DNA from: Mytilinidion resinicola
Lineage: Eukaryota; Ascomycota; Dothideomycetes; Mytilinidiales; Mytilinidiaceae
NCBI RefSeq assembly: GCF_010093595.1
Contig: NW_022985437.1
Location: forward strand, 3,188,123 to 3,252,122
Length of the DNA stretch: 64,000 bases
Direction: 5' to 3'
The notes beneath the pieces are model-generated. The model searched no databases. It was given only the letters and a program-made list of their open reading frames with translations, and was not told the DNA's origin. The position numbers and the translations under genes were made by a program. Positions 1 to 10,239 of this stretch are shown piece by piece (the stretch's first letter is position 1; each line of letters begins with the position of its first letter).

Positions 1-222
1 TACAAGAACCTCTTCTTGTACAGGTGTAAGACGGCGATTTTTGGAGATAGCACCGCGTTGTGGAGGAATACCACGGGCGCGACGCGTAACCGTCTTTCTG
101 GGCACATCGTATAGTTTCTCAACGCCTCGGAAGGATGTAATTTGGCCGGTCTTGTAGGCTTGAACGCCTAGAATAACTCTGCCTTCTTGAAAGATGGCTT
201 CTTGTTGTTGTGGTGCTGCCAT
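1..222 (-). CDS. Pogo/Fot1-family transposase, N-terminal part
   Basis: Seen: an open frame of 74 codons from an ATG at 222 that runs off the window edge. It begins MAAPQQQEAIFQEGR and continues through TGQITSFRGVEKLYDVP and RKTVTRRARGIPP. This is the pattern of the N-terminal Psq-type helix-turn-helix in fungal Fot1/Pogo transposases, which binds the terminal repeats. The sequence then enters the spacer with SKNRRLTPVQEE that precedes the second DNA-binding domain. The catalytic DDE region is not in the window, so activity cannot be judged. The start is supported by the short leader to the terminal repeat and the lack of an upstream in-frame ATG. Confidence 0.8.
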   Translation of the reverse strand, partial: MAAPQQQEAIFQEGRVILGVQAYKTGQITSFRGVEKLYDVPRKTVTRRARGIPPQRGAISKNRRLTPVQEEVLV

Positions 223-260
223 TGGGGTGGTTGTTGGACGACGCGTCGCGTGTTGAGTTG

Positions 261-304
261 GGTGGGCCACTAGCTTGTGCGGGCCACTAACTTGTGGATT
301 ACGT
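261..304. repeat. Terminal inverted repeat of the Pogo-like element with internal direct repeat
   Basis: The segment contains GGGCCACTAGCTTGTG followed at once by GGGCCACTAACTTGTG, an imperfect 16-17 bp direct duplication, then GATTACGT and TA. Duplicated motifs inside the terminal repeat are common in fungal Pogo elements and are probable transposase-binding sites. The matching far end is outside the window. Confidence 0.6.
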
Positions 305-345
305 TACAATAACACCCTCATATATAATAACCTACTCAAGTACTC

Positions 346-558
346 TACAAACTGTACGACCCCATAACCATCATGTTCTTCCCCAACAAGCATATGATGT
401 GCGATTTCGGCACTGGCAACAACAATAAGCTCAACTGGGTCCTCACAGACAAGTAGGAACTGATAAACATCATCGAGACCATCTACCGCGGCGCGAAGAA
501 GAGTCGTGGTCTGGTTGTGTCGCCGAAGGACGACTATACCTCCGCAAACCTCACATAG
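346..558 (+). pseudogene. DIB1/DIM1 (U5 snRNP thioredoxin-fold protein), C-terminal fragment
   Basis: One continuous frame reads LYDPITIMFF, NKHMMCDFGTGNNNKLNWVL, IIETIYRGAKKSRGLVVSPKD and ends at TAG 556-558. This is the C-terminal half of DIB1/DIM1 (TXNL4A family), an essential thioredoxin-fold component of the U4/U6.U5 tri-snRNP. Breaks: an in-frame TAG at 454-456 where the family has Gln in DKQEL (CAG to TAG), one codon missing in the MFFFRNKHMM region, and a divergent last few residues. The N-terminal half is absent here, but a matching first exon sits at 24158-24375 on the other strand. A functional DIB1 must exist elsewhere in the genome. The adjoining Pogo element ends only about 40 bp away. 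Confidence 0.88.
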
Positions 559-1560
559 ACCCAAGCCGACGTCAGCGCTCTCCAATATGTCTCACATAAG
601 ACGACCAATTCGAGAATCGCAGCTCTCCGCTTCTCCCGGACGTCGTTGGAAGTGAAAGCTAAAGAACATGGCGACCGTATTGAACCCCTTTACTTGCGAT
701 ACAAGAATCGCGCAGAGAACCCAGCTGCGGCGGCCGTTAGCTATCTACCTCTGGTAGCCACCAAGGGAATGGTTGCATGGACTGGCCGCGATGATGCCCA
801 TCCAGCACTGCTCTCCAGAACTTAACCGCCTCACTTCTGATGAGACTGAGGCACCTCTCGACCTGACCGCCTGGCGCTTGATTCGGTCAGAACCAGAAGG
901 AACTGATGGAGAAGAGCTACATCGGAGAAGCGAACGGTCCGATGTGGGAAGTGAACCCCGAGAGATACAAGACGACATGGACACTAGCCGCCTTGCACAC
1001 CCTCTGGCTTGACCCAGGAATTGAGGCCGTTAGTGATGCTAGCTGAGTATGTTCTTCCTGTCTTGCTACCGCCGATGGGCATCGTTCAGCTCGCTGTTGA
1101 TTTGCAAACCGAGTGGGAGGAGTTGGAAGTCGCATGAGCTGCCAAATTCTGGAAAGGACCACGACTTCACACAAGCATGCGGCTTCCTGCTCATCACCTG
1201 CGACGGCACGAGTCTCGCGACTGAGAGGTTAGCGTCCCCGAAAGACGACTACGGCAACGAGGGCTCAAGAGATTTGTGTCTACCGGTGCGCACCAATTGG
1301 CAGTACGAAGCGCTTACAACGTCTCTTCACTTGTATTTCACCTCTCTTCACTTGTTAGACGTGATACTGACAGGTTGTTGACAGTGTTTTCATACAGTCT
1401 CTGTCGGGTCTCGTCCCGCCAGACATTCTCTTACATCCACCTGAGGTCATGACAAAATCACCATTAGCGGCGTTCTCGAGAATCCCGAGCGGAGAACACA
1501 CTGTTTTCTCCAATTCACCATGGCATAAATGGCGCTGGCTGGACGGGGCCGGGTTGGGAA
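559..1560. other. No recognisable gene
   Basis: Frames are short and broken on both strands. A plus-strand stretch near 660-780 is open for about 40 codons, and one near 1040-1130 for about 30 codons, but I recognise neither. Two copies of the motif TCTTCACTTGT lie at about 1323-1355. Confidence 0.4.
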
Positions 1561-1589
1561 AGGGCATATCAAATTTGGTCTTGGAAGGA

Positions 1590-2130
1590 CTTCTCTATTG
1601 GCGCTGCCGTCGTGCTTAGAAAGGTTGCTCCGCTACTTGTCAACGGCCGCCTTCCTACAGTTAGCGACACGCATGTCTGGTGTATAAGCCGCGAGATGCA
1701 GGAGGGGGTTGAGAGCAAGGGACGAACTAGGTTCGTGCAGATTGCGGAGCGGGAGGAGCTGCAGTACAAGAGGCGGCTACCAAAGATGCACCTGCAACAA
1801 ACTGCGCTGAAAACATTGAGATTGTCTTTACCACCGAGACCGTATTGAAAATCTCCTGGAAGCATATGGCCCAGATGCAGTTGATGTCGAAGCCACCGTG
1901 GCCTTGCCCGCCAACCGCTCCCTCTCTGCTTCTTTTCCGATTTCACCATTCTTCACCCGCCTACCTGCCGACTCCTCGTGGCCGATTGGTCCTCCGTCCC
2001 CATATTCCGCCAAGCTCGATTCTCCCGATGTCCCGGAGGCAGCGTGTACCACCGCGGCAACCTTGTCCTCTCGGACGGGAAACCTGACGGCTTGGTCCAG
2101 CTCCTCGCCGGACAAACGTAGGAGCGACGA
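1590..2130 (+). pseudogene. IPH/REMQE family, decayed copy A (C-terminal part)
   Basis: Across two or three frames the plus strand reads VAPLLVNGRLPTVSDTH, then ISREMQEGVESKGRTRFVQI, then LEAYGPDAVDVEATVALP. The ISREMQE-(G/S)VE block is shared with the fragments at 25.4-28.9 kb, so this is a multi-copy family in the window. I do not know a named function. The block order (nucleotide-binding-like IPH region, hydrophobic strand pair, REMQE region) resembles fungal proteins with RRM-like folds, which is inference only. Frameshifts and stops make it non-functional. Confidence 0.55.
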
Positions 2131-2279
2131 TGTATGCTATCGTTCTTAGTCGGAGGGGATACTATCTCGTGGCCGATTCAACATCGACTCTATTGCTGCT
2201 GTAAACCGAAAGCCAGACATAGCCGGGGCCAGGCCGTGTTACCTGGAGTTTTCTGCGCGGGGGAGACCCTTTCACCTGT

Positions 2280-3000
2280 GCGTCTTTCGGTGAGAGCGAC
2301 GTTTTTAACCACCTTTCGACGAGACCGGTACCTCCACGCTGGAGTGTAGCACAACCATCCAAAGCCGAAGTGCCAGGCCAGACGAGAAGGCGGCTCACTA
2401 TTGTTCTTGGTCGACCACAGCGATTTTGGAGAGAGACTGGAAGAATCGAAGCCACCATGGCAGGCCAAGCTAGAAAGACGCCTCCCTGGTCCATCTTTAG
2501 TTCACTGCCGCTGAGTCAAAGGCGGAAGTGAAGGGACCGAGGTGCAATCGCAAGCCAGACGTGAACGCGTCTCGCTCGCCTCCGTTCTACTGAAGCGACG
2601 TTTAACGGAAAGAGAATAGACCGAAGCGCAATGGCTGCCAGGCGAGAACGCGCCTCACCATTACTCTTAGTCCACCACCGCGCAACCGGATGGAGGAACG
2701 AAGATACTGGAGCCGGAATGGCAGGCTGGAGAAGACGGCTCACCATGGCCGCCTTTTTCGCAGTGCAATTGCATAGAAAGAGAGGAAAGAGAGTCCGCGA
2801 CGGCAGGCTAGACGAGAAGGCGGCTCACTCATCTCGAGTCTATTTCATCGCAACTGGACAGAAGGCAAAGGAAGCCGAAGCTGCAATGGCAAGCCAGACG
2901 AGAAAGCGGCTCACTTGTCTTTGACTCACTGTGGCGAACCGAGATGAAGAGAGAAGAAGACTAAAGATGGCAGGCCAGACGACGTGGGCGCTCGAGACTC
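2280..3000 (+). repeat. Degenerate tandem repeat, about 81-90 bp unit, about 8-9 copies
   Basis: A conserved core resembling CAGGCCAGACGAGAAGGCGG, followed by CTCAC, recurs at 2374, 2461, 2551, 2640, 2722, 2803, 2890 and 2971. The spacings are 87, 90, 89, 82, 81, 87 and 81 bp. An older copy may begin near 2290. Between cores the units share GAAGC(C/G)GAAG and AATGGC. Unit lengths are not a constant multiple of three and stops occur in all frames, so it does not code today. Confidence 0.75.
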
Positions 3001-3179
3001 TTTGAAACCATTCGGATGAAGCAAGCTTTCTTGTTATTGGGAAGCTACAGAGATTGCATATGGTTGCAATGACACCAAAATGTATGTGTTCGAGTGGCCA
3101 CTCAAAGCAAACGACGGCTGGGAGATGAAGAAGTTGGGACATTGAGCGTTTCTTCCCTGCAGATCTCGTGCTGCTGTCA

Positions 3180-3520
3180 ATGGCGTCTTGGACTCGAGGA
3201 ACTGGTCTTCGAGGACATTGAGAAGAACGCGCGATCCAACATCGAAGCCGCCGGAAAAACGGCACCAGGATTCCGGGGGTCATCGCGGCGGGAGATTGCC
3301 GCCGTGGTCAGTCTCTGATTGTCTGGTAAGTCATACAAACATCCATGCTATATTGTTTTTACTAATAAATGACCCGTAGGTGCATCAACGAGGGTCGCCA
3401 GTGTGCACGCGAGATGGATTCGTTCCTGACGGGAGCAAGCTCTATGCTACCGGTTACCGGAGGCATCGTGAAGAGTGTCCCTTGTGTGGCTCTTTCTGGC
3501 GAGAAGGTGGGTTGACAAGG
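3180..3520 (+). pseudogene. Glutamate synthase (GLT1) C-terminal fragment, copy 1
   Basis: Exon sequence reads [20 protein letters not shown], is interrupted by a clear intron (3326-3379, GTAAGTC...ACTAAT...GTAG) and resumes as CINEGRQCAREMD...LPVTGGI. This is the end of the small-subunit (FAD/NADPH) domain of NAD(P)H-dependent GOGAT, where the [21 protein letters not shown] region binds FAD. Just upstream, NARSNIEA keeps similarity in another frame. The Gly of WGINEG is Cys here. GLT1 is normally about 2,100 residues; only about 80 are present. Further GLT1 pieces occur at 3605-3760, 22370-22690 and 37126-37480. Confidence 0.85.
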
Positions 3521-3604
3521 GGTAGCCTGGTGGCTAGTGGAGCTTTCCGGCCAAACGTGTAGCTAACTTTGAACATAAATAACTCACAGCGTGAGATTCT
3601 GCGG

Positions 3605-3760
3605 GCTAGCCGGTGCCTGGCGTAGGCGGAGGCTTTTCACCCATTGTCTGGTAAGTTAAGCAAGGTTGTACGCTTTGTTTCCATTACTAACAAATTATCT
3701 AGAGGTATTAATAAAGGCCGCCAATACGCACGCGAGGTGGACACTCCGATTAGTTACTCT
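3605..3760 (+). pseudogene. Glutamate synthase (GLT1) C-terminal fragment, copy 2
   Basis: A second copy of the same exon-intron junction follows copy 1 by about 330 bp. The upstream exon is frameshifted by an extra base in the AGDCRRGQ region. The intron is at 3651-3702 (GTAAGTT...ACTAAC...TCTAG), and the next exon reads GINKGRQYAREVDT. The Trp codon spanning the intron has become TGA. Because intron position and sequence are both kept, this copy arose by DNA duplication and not from mRNA. Confidence 0.78.
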
Positions 3761-3764
3761 GATA

Positions 3765-4911
3765 AATCTCAGAATAGAAGAGACTGCAGCGTTTTTCAGT
3801 CCGCATAAATTCCACCTCATTGAAATCTTCGTCTCGTTCAATGTGTCGAAATGGTATTATAGTATTGTGTGCATTCCACAGGAATGCCGGCCTCTTACCT
3901 AGGGATTCTACTACTGATAGTAGCCAAGACCAATGCCATCGCTTTCTAAGTCTATATAACGATTCCCTTATTAGATATAGGAAGTCCGTTTACTTTGTCT
4001 ATTCTGTCTCGCATTAATATTACCAATTTTAGCTTCGCGCCAATTGTGGTTCCCATCCCTGCTACGACCACCGCGACTTTGGTAACGGCGTCCTCCATGT
4101 TAATAGCCAAGAGCGAGATCTTTATTTAGTTACGCATGATCCAAATCCTATCCTGTAAGACCTAAAGCTCTGTCAGCTTATCTACTAACGCTTCTTGCCT
4201 ATTGCTTGCTCTACTACACACTTTACAAAGACCGAGACTGAGCAACTATCCCCTATCCAATGTGTCCTTAGAAGCCGTCTATCCCTTGTCGGCAGGAGCA
4301 ATATCGCTTCTGTAGTGCACCTATCCACCGTCCTCGGAGACTAAGCGGTACCTCGTCCCGCCCATCTTGTGCTTCGTGTCCACGGCCGTGAACAACTCTA
4401 TCTATTCTTCTCTTACTTTCCCTGGCGGTGTGTGCTGAGCTCTCTTCCATTTGCTCCCCGAGTCTACCATCCTCTTTCCTAAACCGAACGTACTCCCTGG
4501 CCTTGAGCCTCGAGCTGGTGATAGTAATCGAGCTGGCAATAGTGACAACCCCCTCCTAACCAACTCCTCCTCACCCGTCTTTCACTTCTAGTTACAGTCT
4601 CGGAGCACCCCCACTATCTAATACCAGTATACCGAAGTCACTTGAGTATATAGCAACCTTATAGCTCGGGGGCTTGCTCCTCCCTTTTTCCTAGCAAAGA
4701 GACTGCAGGAGGGTAAGAACTGACTGAGACCCGAGAGATCTAGTCAGTAAGGATGGTATTAGAGCTTGTGGAGGGAGACCATGCCGGGTTTGCCGGACTC
4801 GTTCGGCCGGTGTTCTGTTCGGCGTGGCCCGGATGCGGTCTGCTGGATGATCTTGGTGAGTGTGCTTATTTGGGAACTGTTTGAATGAACCGACTAGGCG
4901 CTTGAGGTACT
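3765..4911. other. No recognisable gene; decayed sequence
   Basis: Both strands are broken by stops. The longest minus frame (4268-4450) has no family signature. The stretch 4670-4800 is purine/GC mixed with no structure I can name. Confidence 0.4.
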
Positions 4912-4916
4912 GAAAT

Positions 4917-5153
4917 ATTCAGGTTGAAATTAATGTGAACTCTTTTGTATTGTAGATGCCGTAAAGGCGGATTATATAGAGGAACGAGATGAACTACCCC
5001 TTAGGGCGCTCCCTTGGTCGTTTCCTTGACAGCAAGGAAGCACCACAACTCCGTAAGGAAGAGAAAGGGAGAGTAAGGGATACCTGGGGTGATGTGCACG
5101 CAGGTGAGCGTGAACCGTATAAGTTGCTGATCCTAGGTTGCTGTAACCCGAGT
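4917..5153. mobile_element. Solo-LTR-like element 1 (copia-related), 237 bp
   Basis: The element begins ATTCAGGTTGAAATT and ends TAACCCGAGT. It is flanked by a perfect 5-bp duplication GAAAT (4912-4916 and 5154-5158). The left part (AATGTGAACTC) and right part (AAGTTGCTGATCCTAGGTTG) match elements at 10817 and 13520, while the middle has diverged. A 5-bp target duplication and the absence of coding sequence fit a solo LTR. The same left end appears in the LTR of the copia element at 61326. Confidence 0.8.
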
Positions 5154-5158
5154 GAAAT

Positions 5159-5860
5159 TGCATTGCGACAAAGACATTACGGAAGAAGATTCCCGCGGAT
5201 CCGGGCCGGGGACCCAATCGGACGTCTTGAAGATGAAGACTGCGGAGGACGTTGGTGCTTGTTACTACAGTGGTCGACCGATTGTCACTCAAGACTAAGT
5301 ATCGATTCAAAGAGCGAGGTGGGCGGAGCAATAGGGAAGGTGTGGATGAGAGCAGTTGGGATTAAGATCGGGGTAGGCCTATTATACGACTTACGAGATC
5401 ATCTTTTGAATAACCCGCGAGGCCTGTAGCTCTCTACCAGTAGAACAATCATTCATATACGGCACATAGCTGGAATTATATGGTTTGTGTAAAGCTGAGC
5501 TAGTGAGCATGTATGAGCTGGGCATACTCAGCGAAGTAATGCTGCTTCAGTTCGCCCTGAAACTAACACATAAGCCTAGGGTTTAACTTTCAGCTTTCAG
5601 GAATTCCCTTCAGTCCTTAAACTACCACGTATGACATTCGAGATGCCATTCCAGAGTGTCGCCGCTTGGTAACGGTGCTCGACTGCGCTCCACCAGCGCC
5701 CACCTCCTCCGACTCCGGATATCCTCGGTTCTTCGGCGGCAGGTACCGGCCGTGGAACCACTTAGAACTTCACCTCTATCAGGCGATCTCGGACTCCTGC
5801 TTTTCAGGCAACAGTCTGCTCAGCCGTTTCGGGTTAGTGCGCCAAGACTTGCGTTTTCGT
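5159..5860. other. No recognisable gene
   Basis: Open frames of up to about 120 codons overlap on opposite strands without family similarity. The 3' part (5656-5860) immediately precedes a TATATAAGG box and may be old promoter DNA of the dispersed repeat that follows. Confidence 0.35.
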
Positions 5861-5865
5861 CTGGC

Positions 5866-6306
5866 TATATAAGGTTGGCCGGGCCCCCCAACTTTCCTTT
5901 CCTCACCCTCCCCTCTCTTTATGAACACTTCGCTAACATCTGCTCATAGGACTGGTTTTCCAGTATCTCCTCCCCCTTGCGCTTGCCAACACTGGTCTTC
6001 CAGAATGGCACTGCTCGCAACACCACCCGAACGGAAAGTTATCCCCTTTTCTTCCTTCTCTCTGAGCCCAGGCTGACACCACCAAGCAACCTTCGCCCCA
6101 ACTCTTCGCGCGGCCCTTACCAGCGCTGGCTCTCTGAGCCAAAATCGGCGGAATTTTTGGAAACCCCACAAAGTCCATCTCCCTTTGGGGACTGGCTGAT
6201 CACTTGCTGAGTGCCTACTCTCTTCGGGGACTGGCCGATCGCTTGTTGATTACACACTCTTTTTTCATTAACTCTCTCAGCATGTCTGGGGGCTCGAAGA
6301 AGAAAG
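5866..6306 (+). repeat. Dispersed repeat with TATA-box leader, copy 1
   Basis: It starts with CTATATAAGG and a CT-rich leader ending in an acceptor-like TCATAG, then TTTTTGGAAACC at about 6157, then a core TTTTTTCATTAACTC followed by CAGCATGTCTGGGGGCTCGA near 6262-6306. The same succession (TATATAAGGCC, CTTTGGAAACC, TTTTTCATTGA, CTCAGCTTGTCTGGGTACTC) occurs at 32655-33056 (+) and 48367-48700 (-), with partial copies at 6640 and 39845. A TATA box plus intron-like leader suggests a transcribed family, either a former gene or a short transposon; the coding frame is not conserved. Confidence 0.6.
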
Positions 6307-6639
6307 CTCTTCACTTGGTTTGGTGTTGTGTGAGCGAGCGTTGGCTGAACCTGGGATTATTGACTGCTGACTCTTCACCCTGCCTTGATGAATGCATGTA
6401 CATGCTTCACCTTCACCTGCTTGCTGCTCACCGCTACTTTTTTGGTGTTGTGATTTCATGTGTCGCCGCGCACGGCCCCTCCGCCCTCACCTCGAGTTCA
6501 TAAGACTCCTCACCTCGCCGCTCCTCCGTCTTTCCTTCATCGCCGTCCACTTGCCACGCTCTCCCCTCCCCTTGTTTTTGCTTTTGCCGGGCTCTGTCTG
6601 CCGACGTCGCAGACTAACGGTCGGTCTGCTTCGTAGAGC

Positions 6640-6752
6640 CCTTATGGCACAATGACTGGAATCTTTGGAAATCCCATCTCGGATGAGCTATCTCTCCAAC
6701 CTCTTTTTTCATTGTGTCACTCAGCTTGTCTGGGTACTCGAAGAAGAAAGCT
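6640..6752 (+). repeat. Dispersed repeat with TATA-box leader, copy 2 (3' part only)
   Basis: CTTTGGAAATCCC at about 6663 is followed 40 bp later by TTTTTTCATTGTGTCACTCA and then GCTTGTCTGGGTACTCGAAG. This copy lies about 450 bp downstream of copy 1 in the same orientation. The TATA/leader part is missing, so the pair may be a partial tandem duplication. Confidence 0.6.
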
Positions 6753-7120
6753 GTTACTTCTGTTTCTGCGCTCGTCCCGCTTGACAGGTGAGGCGCCTTG
6801 CTGTCGCGGTGGTGTTGACGGTTGGGTGCGATGCGTCTGTCGCAATCCACGAAGACACGATGCTGCCCAGTTGAATCTGTGAGCGACGCACAATGAAGCC
6901 CATGGGCTTTCAATGTGCGTCCGGCTCCAAGTGCGCCGGACTCGCTGCGTCTGTAGCTCCTCACAGGAAGAATGCGAGGACATTGCAGCCCGGCGCGCGC
7001 GAGGCGGGTGTCCGTCACTGAGACAACTCACGACAAGCGCTGGATGGCAACACCTAAACGAGGCAGCAAACGTGCACCCACGGCAACGCCACCTCCCTCG
7101 TACCTTGTGGGTGCGCAGTC

Positions 7121-7870
7121 GTGGAACTAGGTTGCGATATTGAGGCCCCCATGGCGGCCGGCGCCACCAGCTTCAAACCACGGACGATAGCTAAGACAGC
7201 AGCTTCTATGTACACAGACCACCGCAATCTTCGTCAAGACCAGCTTACCGCATTACTCGTAGCCTATTTCTCGCACCTTGCCGACGAGACACGTCCTCTT
7301 GTCGATGACGCTGATGAGATGGCCGCCGCCACCGTCTTCGCCCGGAGCCCGCCCACATCAACACCATTCACGAAAGCCAGAAAGCTCTCCAGATTCGACA
7401 GCCAGTATTATCCAAACTGCTAGAAAATCACGCTCGATGCTGACTTTAGCCACACTGACTGGTTCCAAGGCGACGAGACCGCCGACAACGAGCTCTACCC
7501 TTCCTCCAAACCGCACGCCACACCGTACCACTACTCTCCCATGTTGTAACAGCCTCGACCGCTCTTGTGCATCCAACGATATAAATCTCTCGCATCGCAA
7601 CTCCTCGGCCTCGGTGTGCTACGCGTCCTAAGAAGCTCGTCTCCGCTGCCGCCGCCCCGTCTTTCCCCGCCGGCTTCCTACCACACCCACCACGACCGGA
7701 GTATCTGCAGACCAGTTTCACCTACGGGACAAGCACTTTGTAGCTGAGCGACAACAAGTGAGGTCTGCCCTGACCGCCGCCCAAGCGCTGCAGGCCGACG
7801 CCGTGGGCGGGAGCTTCACTACCAGACCGGCGACGCAGGAGTTTGCCTGCTACGAAAGAAGATACGTGCG
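7121..7870 (+). pseudogene. Unrecognised degenerate coding region
   Basis: The plus strand reads through GATSFKPRTIAKTAASM, LRQDQLTALLVAYFSHLAD, DADFSHTDWFQGDETADNEL and near the end ERQQVRSALTAAQALQAD, in shifting frames with stops. The helical composition and good codon use suggest a once-real protein of about 250 residues. I do not recognise the family, and at least two frameshifts prevent expression. Confidence 0.4.
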
Positions 7871-8906
7871 AATCTAATGGCATATAAAGTGAGACGAGAG
7901 GACGAGAGCTTCCGTACGATGCTCCAGGCCATCATGTCTACCCTCCCAAGGTCGACGACCGCACCGATAAGCCCGCGGCCGTCCATACATTGCCCGGGTC
8001 AGCGACCGCGCCGATGAGTCCGCTGCCACCATAGAACGTATGGCGATGACCCTACAATAGCTTACGTGTTGCCCGATACTGCCACATAAGCGGGTGCGGT
8101 GGGGGTTACCGAAAGAGGTGGCAAAGAATCTCAGAGAATTATTGAGATAGCCGTGTTGCATTATTGGATTCGCGAAGGATTCGACAATTGGAGGGCGGCA
8201 TGTGGATAGAGAGCAGAGGGTTAATACTGAGGAGAAAGAGCATATCGAGTGGCGATGGAGAGGAGACTGGCCAGGAGGAGACCACGGTTGCGAGTACTGA
8301 AGAGTGCCCTCTCACCGAGCTCTAGGAAGGGTGTTGGGTCCGGCGGGTATAGAGCTACGGCTGAAGAAGAGTTCCTGGCAGGCCAGGTCAGTTACCCCAG
8401 GCCAATTCAAAAGACTCTGTCGAGACTTCCATAAGTTAAGCACTTAATTCCCAACCGCTTGTCTTCGACATTCATTCTCAATACATGCTGCATATCAAGA
8501 CCCTTTAGACGGTGCGAAGGCAATGTCAATGTGTCAATTCAAATGGGCAGATTCATGGAGTCGAGAATTCAACTTTTCATTCTAGTCATATCCGCAGGCC
8601 TTCTCGCCAGGAACTACTACTTCTCCCAATTGCCGCCCACTTCATGCCCCCATTCCTTCCTGCTATTTCGTTCCTGCCTATGCAGCAGTTAGCTACTACA
8701 TCTTGCACCTGAGACCAGATAGAGTAAGCTTACTGCGTTGTGGTATCGACCGAGCCGGAGTCTTATCTTAACCTCCAGGCGCTCGTTGTCGTTATTTGCC
8801 TGAACATCCATTAGTAAATGTTTACGTCTTCTTCCTAAATCTCGAAAAGAAACACATACCTTCACGCCCACTCCTGCAACTCAACGGGCTCCTCCACCCC
8901 CTCCGC
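7871..8906. other. No recognisable gene
   Basis: Only short conflicting frames are present. A plus frame at 8249-8434 is basic but lacks any signature. The last 50 bp are the 3' flank of the small gene on the minus strand. Confidence 0.35.
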
Positions 8907-9083
8907 CTACTCGACCGCCTCCCGCCGACCCCAATTGTTCCACATCTCTCTCACAAACGCGAAAACCGCCGCGAAGGCCTCCGGCCCAAGCCACAGGTAC
9001 AGAATGGCCAGAGCGGCCAGTACGCAGAGCAACATGACGCCTTGGATGATGAGGACTACTTGGATGATGTCGGACCAAGACAT
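8907..9083 (-). CDS. Small single-pass membrane protein, 58 aa
   Basis: An uninterrupted frame runs from ATG at 9083 (A at -3) to TAG at 8907-8909. The protein starts MSWSDIIQVVLIIQGVMLLC and continues through a hydrophobic segment (about residues 7-33, ending LYLWLG), then an amphipathic aromatic stretch and RDMWNNWGRREAVE at the C-terminus. One membrane span with a short acidic/polar N-terminus and a charged tail is plain. It is too short for most gene finders. Family unknown; small one-span proteins of this size occur in fungi as subunits or regulators of membrane complexes, but no role can be assigned. A comparable hydrophobic ORF lies at 39437-39640. Confidence 0.55.
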   Translation of the reverse strand: MSWSDIIQVVLIIQGVMLLCVLAALAILYLWLGPEAFAAVFAFVREMWNNWGRREAVE

Positions 9084-9699
9084 TTTGATTGATAGGTTCA
9101 GATTGGGTTGTGAGAATATTGAGAATGGGAAGGGTGATTTGCATCGGAGGGCAGTCGTGTGGTTTTATTGTGTGTTGGAACTTCACCTTCACTATTTTAA
9201 CTTCACTCTGATTTACATGTCATTCCGGCAGGGGAATGCAGGGAGCGTGAGGATTGGAGCTGTAGAGGGTTGGTCTTGCGCACGTGCTACCTTCGTCTGA
9301 GACGGCTTCATTCAATGCTATTTTCGTGGATGGAAATCAACAGCGATGGGGTGTGATTTTGCAGCGTGGCTACCAAATGGCGCAGAGCGCGGAAGATGGG
9401 TCTTATTCGAGGCATGCTCCCAATCTACAGTATAGGGAACAAGCGACCAATGCCCCGACTTGCTATTGAGACCCGAAGCCCCCCGGGGTGACTTGAGCGA
9501 GTTGGACCGACTCCAGCCTCGTCCGCACAACTGACATGCTGTCGTGCCCCGCGCGATGTCCTCGACCGCGAAAGCCGCGTCTCTGTTAATAAGTGCGAGT
9601 GGTAGAAGCTGAGCGGCCCACCACAACTCAATAGGCCTTGCAACCACTGTTGTCGGTGGAGAGTGGAGGTGTGTAGATACGGTGGACATGTCTTTGTAT

Positions 9700-9800
9700 G
9701 CACAAGCAGGATCTGAATTATGTCTGAAGAGCTCGAGGGGGTCGTCGCGCTGGCCGTGTATCTCGCCGCACACGGTGATGGGTGTCCGGACTGGCCGCAT
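9700..9800 (-). pseudogene. PPP-family Ser/Thr phosphatase fragment
   Basis: The minus frame reads TPITVCGEIHGQRDDPLELF, which matches the first metal-binding motif of PPP phosphatases (GDIHG, with Asp changed to Glu here) and the helix that follows in PP2A/PP6/Ppg1-type catalytic subunits. The next motif, GDYVDRG, is not readable. The rest of the minus ORF down to 9318 shows only weak resemblance (a possible SPRGA at about 9480), and alternative frames overlap. A functional phosphatase has about 300 residues; this is a relic of about 35. Confidence 0.7.
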
Positions 9801-9894
9801 TTTTGATTCTGCACATCCACGTCCGCGTACCTGTGGACCCTATTGACGATTGACACGACCACAATGTTGCTGAGGGTATGAGGAGGAGGAGTTT

Positions 9895-10236
9895 GTGGGA
9901 CTGTCGAGGAGCATGACAGGGTGGTTGGCTGCGTTCAGCGATACGCTCACGGAGCGTGTGGCACTGCTCGAATCGATGCTAGAAGGATCCTGTTTGAGGG
10001 TGCGGATTCGAGGATATGTCGAAGGCTTGTGTGCGAAGTTGGGCTACTATCAGAAAGAGGACGTTATTCTTGAGCAGATTGGGGCTGACCAGCTCCTTGA
10101 ATTTCGTCGGATTATTCTTGAAGCTGTCCACGATCCTGAGACGCAAAGAGAGCCTTGCTCTACCAAGCCGCTCTTTGCTGCTGTTCAGGAGCCACAGGCG
10201 TTCTTGCAATCGATCAAAGCTTTTTGTGTCTCTTGA
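9895..10236 (+). CDS. Hypothetical ORF, 113 aa
   Basis: An open frame with helical composition contains YYQKEDVILEQIGADQLLEF and an acidic C-terminal half. I do not recognise it. No intron signals are evident and the start is arbitrary (several upstream TG-type starts). The neighbouring plus frame 10155-10433 continues with DYVLNLCRRLNRSMTKLYTE after a shift, so a longer gene broken by a frameshift near 10240 is likely. Probably a pseudogene of an uncharacterised fungal protein. Confidence 0.3.
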   Translation: MGLSRSMTGWLAAFSDTLTERVALLESMLEGSCLRVRIRGYVEGLCAKLGYYQKEDVILEQIGADQLLEFRRIILEAVHDPETQREPCSTKPLFAAVQEPQAFLQSIKAFCVS

Positions 10237-10239
10237 GCC

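Larger units (their letters stand above)
1..304 (-). mobile_element. Fot1/Pogo-like DNA transposon, 5' end (runs off window)
   Basis: The minus strand carries the start of a Pogo-type transposase, and about 40 bp upstream of it lies a terminal repeat ending in ACGT, followed by TA at 305-306. TA is the usual target duplication of Tc1/mariner-Pogo elements. The rest of the element lies beyond base 1. The first bases show no frame damage, so this copy may be young, but only 74 codons are visible. Confidence 0.75.

Noticed and set aside
304..585. Minus-strand 93-codon ORF
   Set aside because: It is the antisense of the DIB1 C-terminal fragment, which explains its long open frame.
2240..3000. 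CRISPR-like array
   Set aside because: Repeats are degenerate, spacers are also similar to each other, and the organism is eukaryotic.
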